DNA of 64,000 nucleotides from Sphaerimonospora sp050942215 (GCF_050942215.1 NZ_CP192056.1:4092001-4156000), one strand, 5' to 3'; shown: positions 1 through 8,883, counted from the first letter of the stretch. Notes: generated from the letters alone by a model not told the origin. Numbers and translations are program-made.

Positions 1-282
1 GTCGTCGTCGACGGCGAGCAGGTCGAGCTCGGTGATGTCGGCGAACTCCTCGCGCCGCCGCTGCCTGGAACGCAGCATGTCGAGACAGACGCGCCCCACG
101 ATCGTGGTCAGCCACGCCGTCAGGTTGCCGACACCGGCTGCCCCCGCGCGGGAGGCCCGCAGCCAGGTCTCCTGCACCGCGTCGTCGGCCTCGTCCACCG
201 ATCCCAGCATGCGGAAGGCGACCCCCCGCAGATGGCCGCGGGAACGGTCGAAGTGCTCGGCCAATGCGGACTGGTCGTCCAT
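1..282 (-). CDS. ECF sigma-70 factor, 5' part only (runs off window)
   Basis: Reading the minus strand from the ATG at 282 gives a protein beginning MDDQSALAEHFDRSRGHLRG. It continues with the sigma region 2 hallmarks FRMLGSVDEADDAVQETWLR and then TAWLTTIVGRVCLDMLRSR. This is the DNA-binding/-10-recognition half of an extracytoplasmic-function sigma factor, most like the SigJ-type group. That group carries a C-terminal SnoaL-like domain, which would lie outside the window. A GAAAGGTG ribosome site precedes the ATG by about 4 nt. The gene is divergent from the phenazine regulator at 837. About 94 codons are visible and all of region 4 is missing, so regulated functions cannot be judged. Confidence 0.85.
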   Translation of the reverse strand, partial: MDDQSALAEHFDRSRGHLRGVAFRMLGSVDEADDAVQETWLRASRAGAAGVGNLTAWLTTIVGRVCLDMLRSRQRRREEFADITELDLLAVDDD

Positions 283-836
283 CGGTCACCTTTCGTCGTC
301 GTGGTTCGTCGTAGATGTGGGAGATGAACTGCACGCGATTGACAAGGAGAGCCGGGTGTCCGTACTGATTATTGACGCCGGGCCGCCGGAGCGGGTGTGA
401 TGGGTGTGATCGGGGCGAGCGGGTCGACGTTCGCCGTCGCCGTGGGCGAGCGAGCGGAGAACGCCGGATACATATCCTATAGCCGTACCCCGGTCCCCGA
501 GTTTGCCACCCCGCCACTGCGGGACAAGGACGCGGACAATTGCCCGCCCGGCGCCTGCGCAATGCCAGAGCCTCGTTGAGCCCCCGCACGCCCGGTTGAA
601 CCTCCACGCCTCGCGGATTCCCATGCCGGCGTCCACTCTACGACGGCGGTCCTTCCCCGGGCGGCTTCACGCGCCAGAAATGTCCCCGATGCACGGATCG
701 CCCGCGGTCATCGGCGGATGTCCATAGATGGACGCTTTTACTCTGGAATAAACTCGATTCAGAAACTAAGCTGACTCCCGTTGAGCTCCTGTGAAGAATC
801 ACCCTCTCCCATTCCTTCATCCAGGAAGGTCCCGCA
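283..836. other. Divergent intergenic region, no gene seen
   Basis: This 554-bp gap separates the leftward sigma-factor gene from the rightward StrR-type regulator. Several short open frames cross it, but none has a ribosome site plus recognisable protein character. The part nearest 837 (about 720-780) is clearly A/T-richer than its surroundings, as expected for a promoter. I cannot assign -35/-10 boxes with confidence. Confidence 0.5.
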
Positions 837-1931
837 GTGCCTCCCCTTCACACCGAAGCCGACACCGGTCTGAAAGACAAAAGCCATCTTCCCGAGGCGT
901 CGGAACTGCTCCGTGATCTTCCCCTGGAGGTCGTGCCGATTAAAGACCTCATGCCATCGCTTTCACCGCGTGAACGGCAGGAGGACCCGGTTCATATCCG
1001 CCTGCTCGCGGAGATGGACGGTGTCATGAGTCCGCTCCTCGCGCATCGTCCCACCATGCGCGTCATCGACGGCATGCACCGCCTGCGCGCGGCCGCGATG
1101 AGGGGTCAAACCGAAATCGCGGTCAAATTCTTCGACGGGAGCGAGGCCGACGCGTTCGTCCTCTCCGTCCAGCTCAACGTCGGGCACGGCCTTCCCCTGA
1201 CGCTGAACGAGCGCAAGGCGGCCGCCCACCGCATCATCCGCTCCCATCCGCACTGGTCGGACCGTGCCATCGCCGAGCGGGCCGGGCTGAGCCCCAAGAC
1301 CGTCGGCAAGGTGCGCAGGCAGATGAACGGCGAGTCCCAGCTCATGGGCAGCCGTCTCGGCCGCGACGGCAGGTCGAGGCCGCTCAGCAGCGCGGAGGGA
1401 CGTCTGAACGCCGCCGCCCTGCTGTCGACCGACGCGGATCTGTCGCTTCGCGAGCTGTCGAGGAGGACCGGCCTGTCCACCGGGACCGTGCGGGACGTGC
1501 GCGACCGTCTCGGCCGCGGCCTCGACCCGATCCCGGAGCGGCTGCGGGCCGGGGCGCGAGGGGCGTCCGCCCCACCGGACACCATCGCCGTCACGACGCG
1601 CGGCGACGCGCCGTCCCCGCATGACGGCACCGCCCGGCGGCAGCCGGCGGGCCGGCCGCACCGCGAGGCGCGGGCGGCTCAGGGCACGGTCGAGACCGCA
1701 TCGGTCGTACGGAAGCTCGCCAGGGACCCGTCCATGCGCGCGACGGAGTCGGGCCGCCTGCTGCTGCGGATGCTCCTGGCCACGGAGATGGATCCGGCCC
1801 AGTGGGAGGAGATCGCCGAAGCGATCCCGGCCCACTGCGTGCCGCTCATCCGCGCGGTCGTGCTGAAGCGGTGCGAGGACTGGCAGAAGCTGGCGAGCAT
1901 GGTCCCGCACATGTCCGAAAAATCCATTTAA
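837..1931 (+). CDS. StrR-type ParB-domain pathway-specific activator of the phenazine cluster
   Basis: This 364-residue protein starts at GTG 837 behind AGGAAGGT. Residues about 30-115 form a ParB-like N-terminal domain with the StrR signatures (LMPSLSPRERQEDPVHIRLL, then RVIDGMHRLRAAAMRG and VKFFDG). It is followed by LTLNERKAAAHRII, WSDRAIAERAGLSPKTVGKV (helix-turn-helix) and a second HTH-like stretch, LSLRELSRRTGLSTGTVRDV. The architecture matches StrR of the streptomycin cluster and Bbr/Tei15*-type regulators of glycopeptide clusters, which activate their own antibiotic operons. Its place directly before phzB, in the same orientation, makes it the likely cluster activator. The last ~130 residues are Arg/Ala/Pro-rich and less conserved. 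Family confidence is high; the target genes are inferred from position. Confidence 0.88.
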   Translation: MPPLHTEADTGLKDKSHLPEASELLRDLPLEVVPIKDLMPSLSPRERQEDPVHIRLLAEMDGVMSPLLAHRPTMRVIDGMHRLRAAAMRGQTEIAVKFFDGSEADAFVLSVQLNVGHGLPLTLNERKAAAHRIIRSHPHWSDRAIAERAGLSPKTVGKVRRQMNGESQLMGSRLGRDGRSRPLSSAEGRLNAAALLSTDADLSLRELSRRTGLSTGTVRDVRDRLGRGLDPIPERLRAGARGASAPPDTIAVTTRGDAPSPHDGTARRQPAGRPHREARAAQGTVETASVVRKLARDPSMRATESGRLLLRMLLATEMDPAQWEEIAEAIPAHCVPLIRAVVLKRCEDWQKLASMVPHMSEKSI

Positions 1932-2011
1932 AGACTGTTATTTCAGGTTTAACGAGCTTCTTCGAATTCCCCATTCACCGTTGAGTGACGGCCGCCATTG
2001 GAGGGTTCATC

Positions 2012-2500
2012 GTGTCAGAAATCCGGCGTTTTCCCGGTACGGACGCGGACATCGAGCTTCGCAGGATCAATCGAGAGACGGTCGAGAAGTACATGAACAC
2101 CAGGGGGGAGGAGCGGCTGCGCCGCCACCTGCTCTTCACCGAGGACGGCGTCGGGGGCCTGTGGACCAACGACACCGGCCGGCCGATCGCCATCCACGGC
2201 CGCGACCGTCTCGCCGAACACGCGATCTGGTCGCTGAAGTGCTTCCCCGACTGGGTCTGGACCAATATCCAGATCTTCGAGACACAGGACCCGAACTTCT
2301 TCTGGGTCGAATGCGACGGCGAGGGGGCGATCCGCTTCGCCGGCTACCCGGAGGGCCATTACAAGAACCACTTCCTGCACTCGTTCCTTCTGGAGAACGG
2401 GAAGATCAGGCAGCAGCGGGAGTTCATGAACCCGTTCGAGCAACTGCGCGCGCTCGGCATCCCCGTCCCCGAGATCAGGCGTGAGGGAATCCCCACCTGA
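2012..2500 (+). CDS. phzB: Phenazine biosynthesis protein PhzB (PhzA/B family)
   Basis: PhzA/B proteins are small NTF2/ketosteroid-isomerase-fold proteins. They promote condensation of two molecules of the aminoketone made by PhzF into the tricyclic phenazine precursor. The 162-residue protein shows family hallmarks: NRETVEKYMNTRGEERLRRH, LFTEDGVGGLWTNDTG, then SLKCFPDWVW, FWVECDGEG and a C-terminus in FEQLRALGIPVPEIRREGIP. The start is GTG 2012, 6 nt after TGGAGGG. An upstream in-frame GTG at 1985 lacks such a site. Only one A/B-type gene is present, as is usual outside fluorescent pseudomonads. It is the first enzyme gene after the regulator, 80 bp downstream of it. Confidence 0.93.
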   Translation: MSEIRRFPGTDADIELRRINRETVEKYMNTRGEERLRRHLLFTEDGVGGLWTNDTGRPIAIHGRDRLAEHAIWSLKCFPDWVWTNIQIFETQDPNFFWVECDGEGAIRFAGYPEGHYKNHFLHSFLLENGKIRQQREFMNPFEQLRALGIPVPEIRREGIPT

Positions 2501-2603
2501 CGCGGCGGTCATCCCGACGGGCGCGAGGGCCCGGCTCGTTCGGCAGGCGGTCCCGTTCATCTCCGCTGGGGCGGCCGACCCGGACCCGACAGAAAGGACG
2601 GTC

Positions 2604-3227
2604 ATGCCTGGTATACCCGCAATTGAGCCTTACCCCATTCCGACCGCGGGCGAGTTGCCCCCCAGCACCGCACGGTGGACGCCTGACCCCGAGCGCGCGG
2701 TGCTTCTCATCCACGACATGCAGCGCTACTTCGTCGAGCCCTTTCCCGGTTCCGTACGGGACCGGCTCGTCGGGAACATCGCACTGCTGCGCGACCGCTG
2801 CGCCGCCCTCGGCGTACCGGTGGGATACACGGCCCAGCCCGGTGACATGAGCGACGAGGTCCGGGGTCTGCTGAAGGACTTCTGGGGACCTGGCATGCGC
2901 AGGGCGCCGGCCGACCGGCTCGTGGTCGACGAACTGGCCCCCGCCCCGGGCGACTGGATGTTCACCAAGCTGCGCTACAGCGCGTTCTTCCGGTCCGATC
3001 TGCTGGAGCGCATCCGCGACCGCGGGCGCGACCAGCTCATCGTCTGCGGCGTGTACGCGCACGTCGGCGTCCTGATGACGGCGATCGACGCGTTCACCAA
3101 CGACCTGCAGACCTTCCTGGTCGCCGACGCCGTCGCCGATTTCACCGCCGATTACCACCGGATGGCCCTGACGTACGCGGCCGAGCGCTGCGCAGTCGTC
3201 CTCGATGCCAAGGAGGTGCTCGCGTGA
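2604..3227 (+). CDS. phzD: PhzD, 2-amino-2-deoxyisochorismatase
   Basis: PhzD is a cytoplasmic isochorismatase-fold hydrolase. It converts 2-amino-2-deoxyisochorismate to trans-2,3-dihydro-3-hydroxyanthranilate (DHHA) and pyruvate. The 207-residue protein has the family N-terminus (MPGIPAIEPYPIPTAGELP), the catalytic-Asp loop LLIHDMQRYFVEPF, the catalytic-Lys segment WMFTKLRYSAFF and the GVYAHVG motif. The start is ATG 2604, eight nt after AGAAAGGA. An upstream in-frame extension to 2481 is unlike the family. Its GTGA end overlaps the start of phzE, so the two are translationally coupled. Confidence 0.95.
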   Translation: MPGIPAIEPYPIPTAGELPPSTARWTPDPERAVLLIHDMQRYFVEPFPGSVRDRLVGNIALLRDRCAALGVPVGYTAQPGDMSDEVRGLLKDFWGPGMRRAPADRLVVDELAPAPGDWMFTKLRYSAFFRSDLLERIRDRGRDQLIVCGVYAHVGVLMTAIDAFTNDLQTFLVADAVADFTADYHRMALTYAAERCAVVLDAKEVLA

Positions 3228-5134
3228 CGACTCCCGGGGGCGGAGACCTGCTCGACGCGGTGCTGGAGCTCCGGGCGCCCGCCTTCGCGCTGCTGCACCG
3301 GCCGGAGACCACCGGACAGGAGCTGATCGACGTTCTGATCGGCGACGTCGCCCAGGTGGAGACACTGGCGGATCTCCCCCTTTCCGCGGCCGGCCGTGAG
3401 CACACGGCCGAGGGACGGCCGGGGGACCGGGACGGAGCCCGTCACGACGTCCTGGCGCTCATCCCGTACCGGCAGATCCGCGAACGCGGCTTCACCTGCG
3501 TCGACGACGGCGCCCCGCTGCTCGCGATGACCGTGACCGCCCAGGGGACGATACCGGCGGCCGAGGCGCTGTCCCGGATCCCCGACCTGCCGATCGCCGT
3601 GTCCGACGGACGTTTCGACGTGGCCGACGACGACTACGCCGAGATCGTACGCCGGGTGGTCAAGGAGGCGATCGGCGAGGGCGAGGGCGCCAACTTCGTC
3701 ATCAAGCGCTCCTACGTCACCGAGATCGGGGACTACACGCCCCGTTCCGCACTCGCCCTCTTCCGGCGGCTGATGAAGATCGAGTCGGGAGCGTACTGGA
3801 CCTTCGTCGTCCACACCGGTGAGCGGACCTTCGTCGGCGCCACCCCGGAACGCCACATCACCCTGCACGACGGCGTGGTGACGATGAACCCCATCAGCGG
3901 CACCTACCGCTATCCGCCGTCCGGCCCCACCCTGCCCGAGGTCATGGACTTCCTCGCCGACCGGAAGGAGTCCGACGAGCTCTACATGGTCCTCGACGAG
4001 GAGCTCAAGATGATGACCCGGATATGCGCCCCGGGCGTGCGGGTGATCGGCCCCCGGCTCAAGGAGATGGCGCGGCTGGCGCACACCGAGTACGTCATCG
4101 AGGGCGACAGCGACTGGGACGTCCGCGACATCCTCCGCGAGTCGATGTTCGCCCCGACCGTCACGGGCAGCCCACTGCAGAACGCCTGCCGGGTCATCGG
4201 CAGGCACGAGCCGCAGGGCCGCGGCTACTACAGCGGAGTCGTCGCCCTCATCGGACGCGACGGCTCCGGCGGACGGACGCTCGACTCGTCCATCCTCATC
4301 CGCACCGCCGACATCGACGCGGCGGGCCGGACCGAGATCGCGGTCGGCGCCACGCTCGTACGGCACTCCGACCCGATGTCCGAGGTCGCCGAGACCCACG
4401 CCAAGGCGTCCGGGCTGCTCGCCGCGCTCGGCAGCGGGCCCGCCGCCAGGCTCGACGCCCACCCCCGGGTACGCGCCGCGCTGGAGAACCGCAACGCGAC
4501 CATCGCCGGCTTCTGGCTGGGCGGCGCGGAACCGGCGACGGCCTTCCCCCGGCTCGCCGGATGCCGGACGCTCATCGTCGACGCCGAGGACACCTTCACC
4601 TCGATGCTCGACCATCAGCTGCGCAGCATGGGCATGCGGGTGACCATGCGCCGGCACGACGAGATCCCCTCGTTCGACGGCTACGACCTCGTCGTCCTGG
4701 GTCCGGGCCCCGGCGATCCCCGCGACCCGCGCCATCCCAGGATCGCCTACCTGCGGTCGGCCACCGACACCCTGCTGGCCGAGCGGCGTCCCTTCCTGGC
4801 CGTCTGCCTGAGCCACCAGGTCCTGTGCATCCGGCTCGGGCTCGCCCTGCAGCGGCGCGACGCGCCCAACCAGGGCGTGCAGAAGGAGATCGACCTGTTC
4901 GGCGAGCGGGAACACGTCGGGTTCTACAACACCTTCGCCGCCCGTTCCGCGGCGGACAGGACCGAGATCGACGGCGTCGGCACGCTGACGATCTGCCGGG
5001 ATCCGGCGACGGAAGAGGTGCACGCCCTGCACGGCCCGTGGTTCTCCTCGCTCCAGTTCCACGCGGAGTCCGTGCTCACCCAGAACGGTCCGCGCATTCT
5101 CGGCTCCTCCATCGAAAGGGCGCTGTTCCGATGA
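3224..5134 (+). CDS. phzE: PhzE, 2-amino-2-deoxyisochorismate synthase
   Basis: PhzE uses chorismate and glutamine to make 2-amino-2-deoxyisochorismate, the committed step from the shikimate pathway into phenazines. The 636-residue single chain combines a TrpE-like synthase domain (about residues 1-420; NPISGTYRYPPSG, EELKMMTRICAPGVRV, ITVTGSPLQNACRVI-type core) with a C-terminal class I glutamine amidotransferase domain (LVVLGPGPGDPRDPRHP, nucleophile Cys in FLAVCLSHQVL, and HAES near the end). The length is normal for PhzE. It starts at GTG 3224 inside the phzD stop and overlaps phzF by ATGA, which indicates tight co-translation. Confidence 0.95.
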   Translation: MTTPGGGDLLDAVLELRAPAFALLHRPETTGQELIDVLIGDVAQVETLADLPLSAAGREHTAEGRPGDRDGARHDVLALIPYRQIRERGFTCVDDGAPLLAMTVTAQGTIPAAEALSRIPDLPIAVSDGRFDVADDDYAEIVRRVVKEAIGEGEGANFVIKRSYVTEIGDYTPRSALALFRRLMKIESGAYWTFVVHTGERTFVGATPERHITLHDGVVTMNPISGTYRYPPSGPTLPEVMDFLADRKESDELYMVLDEELKMMTRICAPGVRVIGPRLKEMARLAHTEYVIEGDSDWDVRDILRESMFAPTVTGSPLQNACRVIGRHEPQGRGYYSGVVALIGRDGSGGRTLDSSILIRTADIDAAGRTEIAVGATLVRHSDPMSEVAETHAKASGLLAALGSGPAARLDAHPRVRAALENRNATIAGFWLGGAEPATAFPRLAGCRTLIVDAEDTFTSMLDHQLRSMGMRVTMRRHDEIPSFDGYDLVVLGPGPGDPRDPRHPRIAYLRSATDTLLAERRPFLAVCLSHQVLCIRLGLALQRRDAPNQGVQKEIDLFGEREHVGFYNTFAARSAADRTEIDGVGTLTICRDPATEEVHALHGPWFSSLQFHAESVLTQNGPRILGSSIERALFR

Positions 5135-5997
5135 CGACAGAGCAGGCCGTGCCGGCCGGGACGCACTCGTACGTGGTCGTCGACTCGTTCACCGACATCC
5201 CGCTACGGGGCAACCCCGTCGCCGTCTTCTTCGGCGCCGAGGACATCCCCGCCGAGCGCATGCAGCGCATCGCCAGGGAGATGAACCTCTCCGAGGTCAC
5301 CTTCATCCTCCCGCCCGAAAGCGGCGGCGACGCCCGCATCCGCATCTTCACCCCCGTCAACGAGCTGCCGTTCGCCGGGCACCCGCTCCTCGGCACGGCC
5401 ATCGCGCTCGGGGAGTCGTTCGAGGGAGACCGGCTCCGCCTGGAGACGGTGATGGGGGTCATCGACTTCGAGCTGGAGCGCTCGGGCGGGAGGGCCGTCT
5501 CCGCCGTGATGGGGCAGCCGGTGCCGACCTGGACGGAGTTCGACCGCGCCGGAGAACTGCTCGCCGCGCTCGGCCTGGAGAAGTCCGAGCTTCCGGTGGA
5601 GATCTACACCAACGGCCCCCGGCACGTCTTCGTCGGACTGGAGAGTGTGGCGGCGCTGTCCCGGCTCGACCCCGACCACCGGGCTCTGGCGGCGTTCCCG
5701 GACATGGCGACCAACTGCTTCGCGGGCGGCGGCACGAGCTGGCGCAGCCGCATGTTCTCTCCCGCCTACGGCGTGACCGAGGACGCGGCCACCGGCTCGG
5801 CCGCCGGTCCGCTCGCCGTCCATCTCGCCCGCCACGGGTGCGCCGGATTCGGCCGGTGGATCGACATCCACCAGGGAGTCGAGATGGGCCGCCCCTCGCT
5901 GATGCGGGCGTGCGCCGAGGGCGCGGCCGACGGCATCACGTCGGTGCGGGTCGGTGGAGCGGGCGTCGTCATCGCCCGCGGATTGATCTACGCGTGA
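5131..5997 (+). CDS. phzF: PhzF, DHHA isomerase
   Basis: PhzF isomerises DHHA to the reactive aminoketone that pairs to form the phenazine skeleton. The 288-residue protein shows the PhzC/PhzF-family diaminopimelate-epimerase-like fold signatures: FTDIPLRGNPVAVFF, the catalytic-Glu segment REMNLSEVTFI, FAGHPLLGTA in the N-terminal lobe and VTEDAATGSAAGPL in the C-terminal lobe. ATG 5131 overlaps the phzE stop. It lies in the middle of the D-E-F-G coupled set, which supports this assignment over a generic PhzF-like protein. Confidence 0.95.
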   Translation: MTTEQAVPAGTHSYVVVDSFTDIPLRGNPVAVFFGAEDIPAERMQRIAREMNLSEVTFILPPESGGDARIRIFTPVNELPFAGHPLLGTAIALGESFEGDRLRLETVMGVIDFELERSGGRAVSAVMGQPVPTWTEFDRAGELLAALGLEKSELPVEIYTNGPRHVFVGLESVAALSRLDPDHRALAAFPDMATNCFAGGGTSWRSRMFSPAYGVTEDAATGSAAGPLAVHLARHGCAGFGRWIDIHQGVEMGRPSLMRACAEGAADGITSVRVGGAGVVIARGLIYA

Positions 5998-6008
5998 GGA
6001 GTGCGCAG

Positions 6009-6644
6009 GTGAGCAGCAGGTTCGAGAGCCTGACCGGCGTCATCGACCCGGCCTTCCCGGAGTACGGCACGCCGCCGGGCGAGCCCATGGAGTTGCTGCG
6101 GCGCTGGATCGCGTCCGCCAAAGAGGCGGGCGTGCGCGAGCCCCTCGCCCTCGCGCTCGCCACGGCCGACAGCCGGGGCCGCGCCTCCAGCCGCATGGTC
6201 GCCGTCGTCGAGGTCTCCGGCCGGGGGCTGGTCTTCACCAGCCACAGCACGAGCAGGAAGGGCCGGGAGATCGCCGAGACCGGCTGGGCATCGGGCCTTC
6301 TCTACTGGCGGGAGACGGCGCAGCAGCTGATCATCTGCGGCCCGGTGGTGACGCTGCCCGAGCCGGAATGCGAGCGGCTCTGGAACGCGCGGCCGGTGCC
6401 GCTGCACGCGATGTCCACCGCCTCCCGGCAGAGCGAACCCCTCGGCGACGTCGCCGCGCTGCGCGCTGAGGCGGAACGGCTGGCGGCGGACGGAACCGCC
6501 CTGCCCCGGCCGCGGCGATTCGCCGGCTACCGCCTGGAACCGGAGACCGTCGAGTTCTGGTCGGCGGACCCCGACAGGCTGCACCGGCGTCTGCGCTACG
6601 AAAAGACCCCCGAAGGCTGGCACGCCACCCGGCTGCAGCCCTGA
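6009..6644 (+). CDS. phzG: PhzG, FMN-dependent dihydrophenazine oxidase
   Basis: PhzG belongs to the pyridoxamine-5'-phosphate-oxidase fold. It oxidises the unstable di/hexahydrophenazine carboxylates, fixing the ratio of phenazine-1-carboxylate to phenazine-1,6-dicarboxylate. The 211-residue protein contains LALATADSRGRASSRMVAVV, FTSHSTSRKGREI and the C-terminal FWSADPDRLHRRLRYEK pattern of the family. The start is GTG 6009, 7 nt after GAGGAG. GTG 5994, which would overlap the phzF stop, is the alternative. It is the last gene of the coupled core set. Confidence 0.92.
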   Translation: MSSRFESLTGVIDPAFPEYGTPPGEPMELLRRWIASAKEAGVREPLALALATADSRGRASSRMVAVVEVSGRGLVFTSHSTSRKGREIAETGWASGLLYWRETAQQLIICGPVVTLPEPECERLWNARPVPLHAMSTASRQSEPLGDVAALRAEAERLAADGTALPRPRRFAGYRLEPETVEFWSADPDRLHRRLRYEKTPEGWHATRLQP

Positions 6645-6707
6645 TCGGGCCCGTGCCCCCGGGCACACCCCCGCACCACTGAAAGAAGCACAGAAGGAGT
6701 ACGATCC

Positions 6708-8333
6708 TTGCCCGACACGAAGCAGACCCATTTCGATGCGATCGTCATCGGTGCCGGTTTCGCCGGCTTATACATGCTCCACAAGCTCCGCAACGAGCTC
6801 GGCCTGACCGTCCGCCTCTTCGACCGGGCCGGCGGCATCGGCGGCACCTGGCACTGGAACCGCTACCCCGGCGCGATGTCGGACGTCGACAGCTACATCT
6901 ACCGCTACTCCTTCGACAAGGAGCTGCTCCAGGAGTGGAACTGGACCACCCGGTACAGCCCGCAGCGGGAGATCCTCGCCTACCTCCAGACGGTGGTCGA
7001 CCGGCACGACCTGGCCAGGGACATCCAGCTCGGCACGTCCATCGAGGCGGCGGTCTTCGACGAGTCGCGCGACCGGTGGACCGTGACCGCCGACACCGGC
7101 GAGACCTTCACCTCGCGCTACCTGGTCACCGCGCTGGGACCGCTGTCGAGCCGGAACTTCCCGGACATCAAGGGTCGCGACACCTTCCAGGGCCGGATGG
7201 TCCACACCGGCGCCTGGCCCGACGACCTCGACATCGAGGGCAAGCGGGTCGGCGTCATCGGCACCGGGTCGACCGGCACGCAGTTCATCTGCGCGGCGTC
7301 GAAGATCACCGAGCACCTGACCGTGTTCCAGCGGTCCGCGCAGTACTGCGTACCCTCCGGGCACGGGCCGGTGAGCGAGGAGTACGTGGCCGAGTGCCGG
7401 GCCAACTACGACAAGATCTGGGAGCAGGCGCGCGCTTCCCAGGTCGCGTGCGGCTTCGAGGAGAGCGACATCCCCGCGATGAGCGTGTCCGAGGAGGAAC
7501 GCCGGCGCATCTTCCAGGAGAACTGGGACAAGGGCAACGGCTTCCGCTTCATGTTCGGCACCTTCTCCGACATCGCCACCGACCCGGCGGCCAACGAGGC
7601 CGCCTGCGAGTTCATCAGGTCGAAGATCAGGGAGATCGTCAGGGATCCGGAGACGGCGCGCAAGCTCATGCCGACCCAGCCCTACGCCAAGCGGCCGATC
7701 TGCAATCCCGACTACTACGAGAGCTACAACCGCGACAACGTCACCCTGGTCAGCATCAAGGAGAACCCGATCAGGGAGATGACGCCGAAGGGAGTGGTGA
7801 CCGAGGACGGCGTCGAGCACGAACTCGACGTCCTGGTCTTCGCGACGGGGTACGACGCCGTCGACGGCAGCTACCGGCAGATCGACATCCGCGGCCGGGG
7901 CGGCAGGACGATCCAGGAGCACTGGGACGACGGGCCCACCAGCTATCTGGGCGTCGCCACGCACGGGTTCCCCAACCTCTTCATGGTGCTCGGCCCTAAC
8001 AGCGCCTTCAGCAACCTGCCGCCCTGCATCGAGACCCAGGTCGAGTGGATCACGGACCTGGTCAGGACCGCCGAGGAGAGCGGCAGGACCTCCATCGAGA
8101 CCACCGGGCAGGCCGAGGAGGAGTGGACCCGCGTCTGCAAGGAGCTCGCGGACTACACCATCTTCTCGAAGGTGGACTCCTGGATCTTCGGCGCCAACAT
8201 CCCGGGCAAGAAGAACCGCGTCATGTTCTACTTCGCCGGCCTCGCCAACTACCGCCAGAAGCTGGACGAGGTGGCCGCCGCCGGCTACGAGGGCTTCGTC
8301 CTCGACAGCAGCCCGTCCATGGCGCCGGCCTGA
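6708..8333 (+). CDS. Class B flavoprotein monooxygenase, probable phenazine N-oxygenase (PhzNO1-like)
   Basis: This 541-residue FAD/NADPH enzyme has two Rossmann motifs (VIGAGFAGLYMLHKL near residue 14; VGVIGTGSTGTQFI near residue 182). It also has the Baeyer-Villiger fingerprint FQGRMVHTGAWP and the family segment GGTWHWNRYPGAMSDVDSYI. BVMO-type enzymes in phenazine clusters of Lysobacter and Nocardiopsis (LaPhzNO1, NaPhzNO1) oxidise ring nitrogens, giving N-oxides such as iodinin and myxin. The position directly behind phzG makes that role the best inference, although a true Baeyer-Villiger reaction cannot be excluded from motifs alone. The start is TTG 6708, 7 nt after AGAAGGAGT. The gap to phzG is 63 bp, so it is probably the same transcript. 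Confidence 0.8.
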   Translation: MPDTKQTHFDAIVIGAGFAGLYMLHKLRNELGLTVRLFDRAGGIGGTWHWNRYPGAMSDVDSYIYRYSFDKELLQEWNWTTRYSPQREILAYLQTVVDRHDLARDIQLGTSIEAAVFDESRDRWTVTADTGETFTSRYLVTALGPLSSRNFPDIKGRDTFQGRMVHTGAWPDDLDIEGKRVGVIGTGSTGTQFICAASKITEHLTVFQRSAQYCVPSGHGPVSEEYVAECRANYDKIWEQARASQVACGFEESDIPAMSVSEEERRRIFQENWDKGNGFRFMFGTFSDIATDPAANEAACEFIRSKIREIVRDPETARKLMPTQPYAKRPICNPDYYESYNRDNVTLVSIKENPIREMTPKGVVTEDGVEHELDVLVFATGYDAVDGSYRQIDIRGRGGRTIQEHWDDGPTSYLGVATHGFPNLFMVLGPNSAFSNLPPCIETQVEWITDLVRTAEESGRTSIETTGQAEEEWTRVCKELADYTIFSKVDSWIFGANIPGKKNRVMFYFAGLANYRQKLDEVAAAGYEGFVLDSSPSMAPA

Positions 8334-8519
8334 CGCCCGCACCGGCGCCCCCGCACCCGAGTAGTCCGGCGGGCCGGGGCGCCGGCTCACCATCCCGGTC
8401 CGCCGGCTCCCCGGCGCCGCCGCTCCCCCTTGCGTGAATCGCCATTTCCTGCTCTCGGCGAAACGTAATTACGTGAGTAACTCCCCCATCCGGGACGTTG
8501 AATGGATAAACAACAAGGC

Positions 8520-8548
8520 TTGACTTTTCCGACCGGAATTCAGATAGC
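8520..8548 (+). promoter_or_regulatory. Promoter of the ABM gene, likely leaderless transcript
   Basis: A -35 box TTGACT (8520-8525) and a 17-nt spacer precede GATAGC (8543-8548). The expected transcription start falls at about 8555-8557, on or next to the ATG at 8557, and no Shine-Dalgarno sequence lies between. This predicts a leaderless or near-leaderless mRNA. A CGTAATTACG palindrome at 8464-8473 is a possible operator. Confidence 0.5.
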
Positions 8549-8556
8549 ATGGACTC

Positions 8557-8883
8557 ATGAGTGAGACCGTGATTCGCGTCGAGGATCAAGTGGTGACCTT
8601 CATCAACATCCTCGACGTCGACCCGACGAAGCAGCAGGAACTCATCGACGTCCTGAACGAGGGCACCGAGAAGGTAATGAGCCACCGGCCGGGATTCGTG
8701 TCGGTGAACATTCTCGCCAGCCTGGACGGAACCCGCGTGGTGAACCTCGCTCAGTGGCGCAGCCTTGACGACATCAAGGCGACCATGAGCGACCCGGAGG
8801 CGCAGACCTTCGCGAAGAGGACGGCCGAGATCGCCAAGGCGGCACCGTCCCCTTATCGGGTCGTTTCCGTACATCACGCCTGA
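8557..8883 (+). CDS. Small antibiotic-biosynthesis-monooxygenase (ABM) domain protein
   Basis: This 108-residue protein is a single ferredoxin-like ABM domain (dimeric alpha/beta barrel). Recognisable parts are VTFINILDVDPTKQQELIDV, then MSHRPGFVSVNILASLDGTR and VNLAQWRSLDDIKATM. Such proteins act as cofactor-free oxygenases on aromatic intermediates or as small accessory domains in polyketide and phenazine pathways. It lies between the N-oxygenase-like and PhzS-like genes, so a step in phenazine ring tailoring or oxidation is likely. The exact reaction is unknown. It has its own promoter, and no ribosome site precedes the ATG. Confidence 0.8.
   Translation: MSETVIRVEDQVVTFINILDVDPTKQQELIDVLNEGTEKVMSHRPGFVSVNILASLDGTRVVNLAQWRSLDDIKATMSDPEAQTFAKRTAEIAKAAPSPYRVVSVHHA

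Noticed and set aside
286..636. Minus-strand ORF between the sigma factor and the StrR-type gene
   Set aside because: It has no ribosome site and no domain-like features, and it overlaps the expected promoter region.
3152..5062. 636-codon minus-strand ORF across phzE
   Set aside because: It is a mirror frame of phzE with no ribosome site and no recognisable domain.
6768..8393. 541-codon minus-strand ORF
   Set aside because: It is antisense to the class B monooxygenase. Composition and low motif content mark it as a shadow frame.
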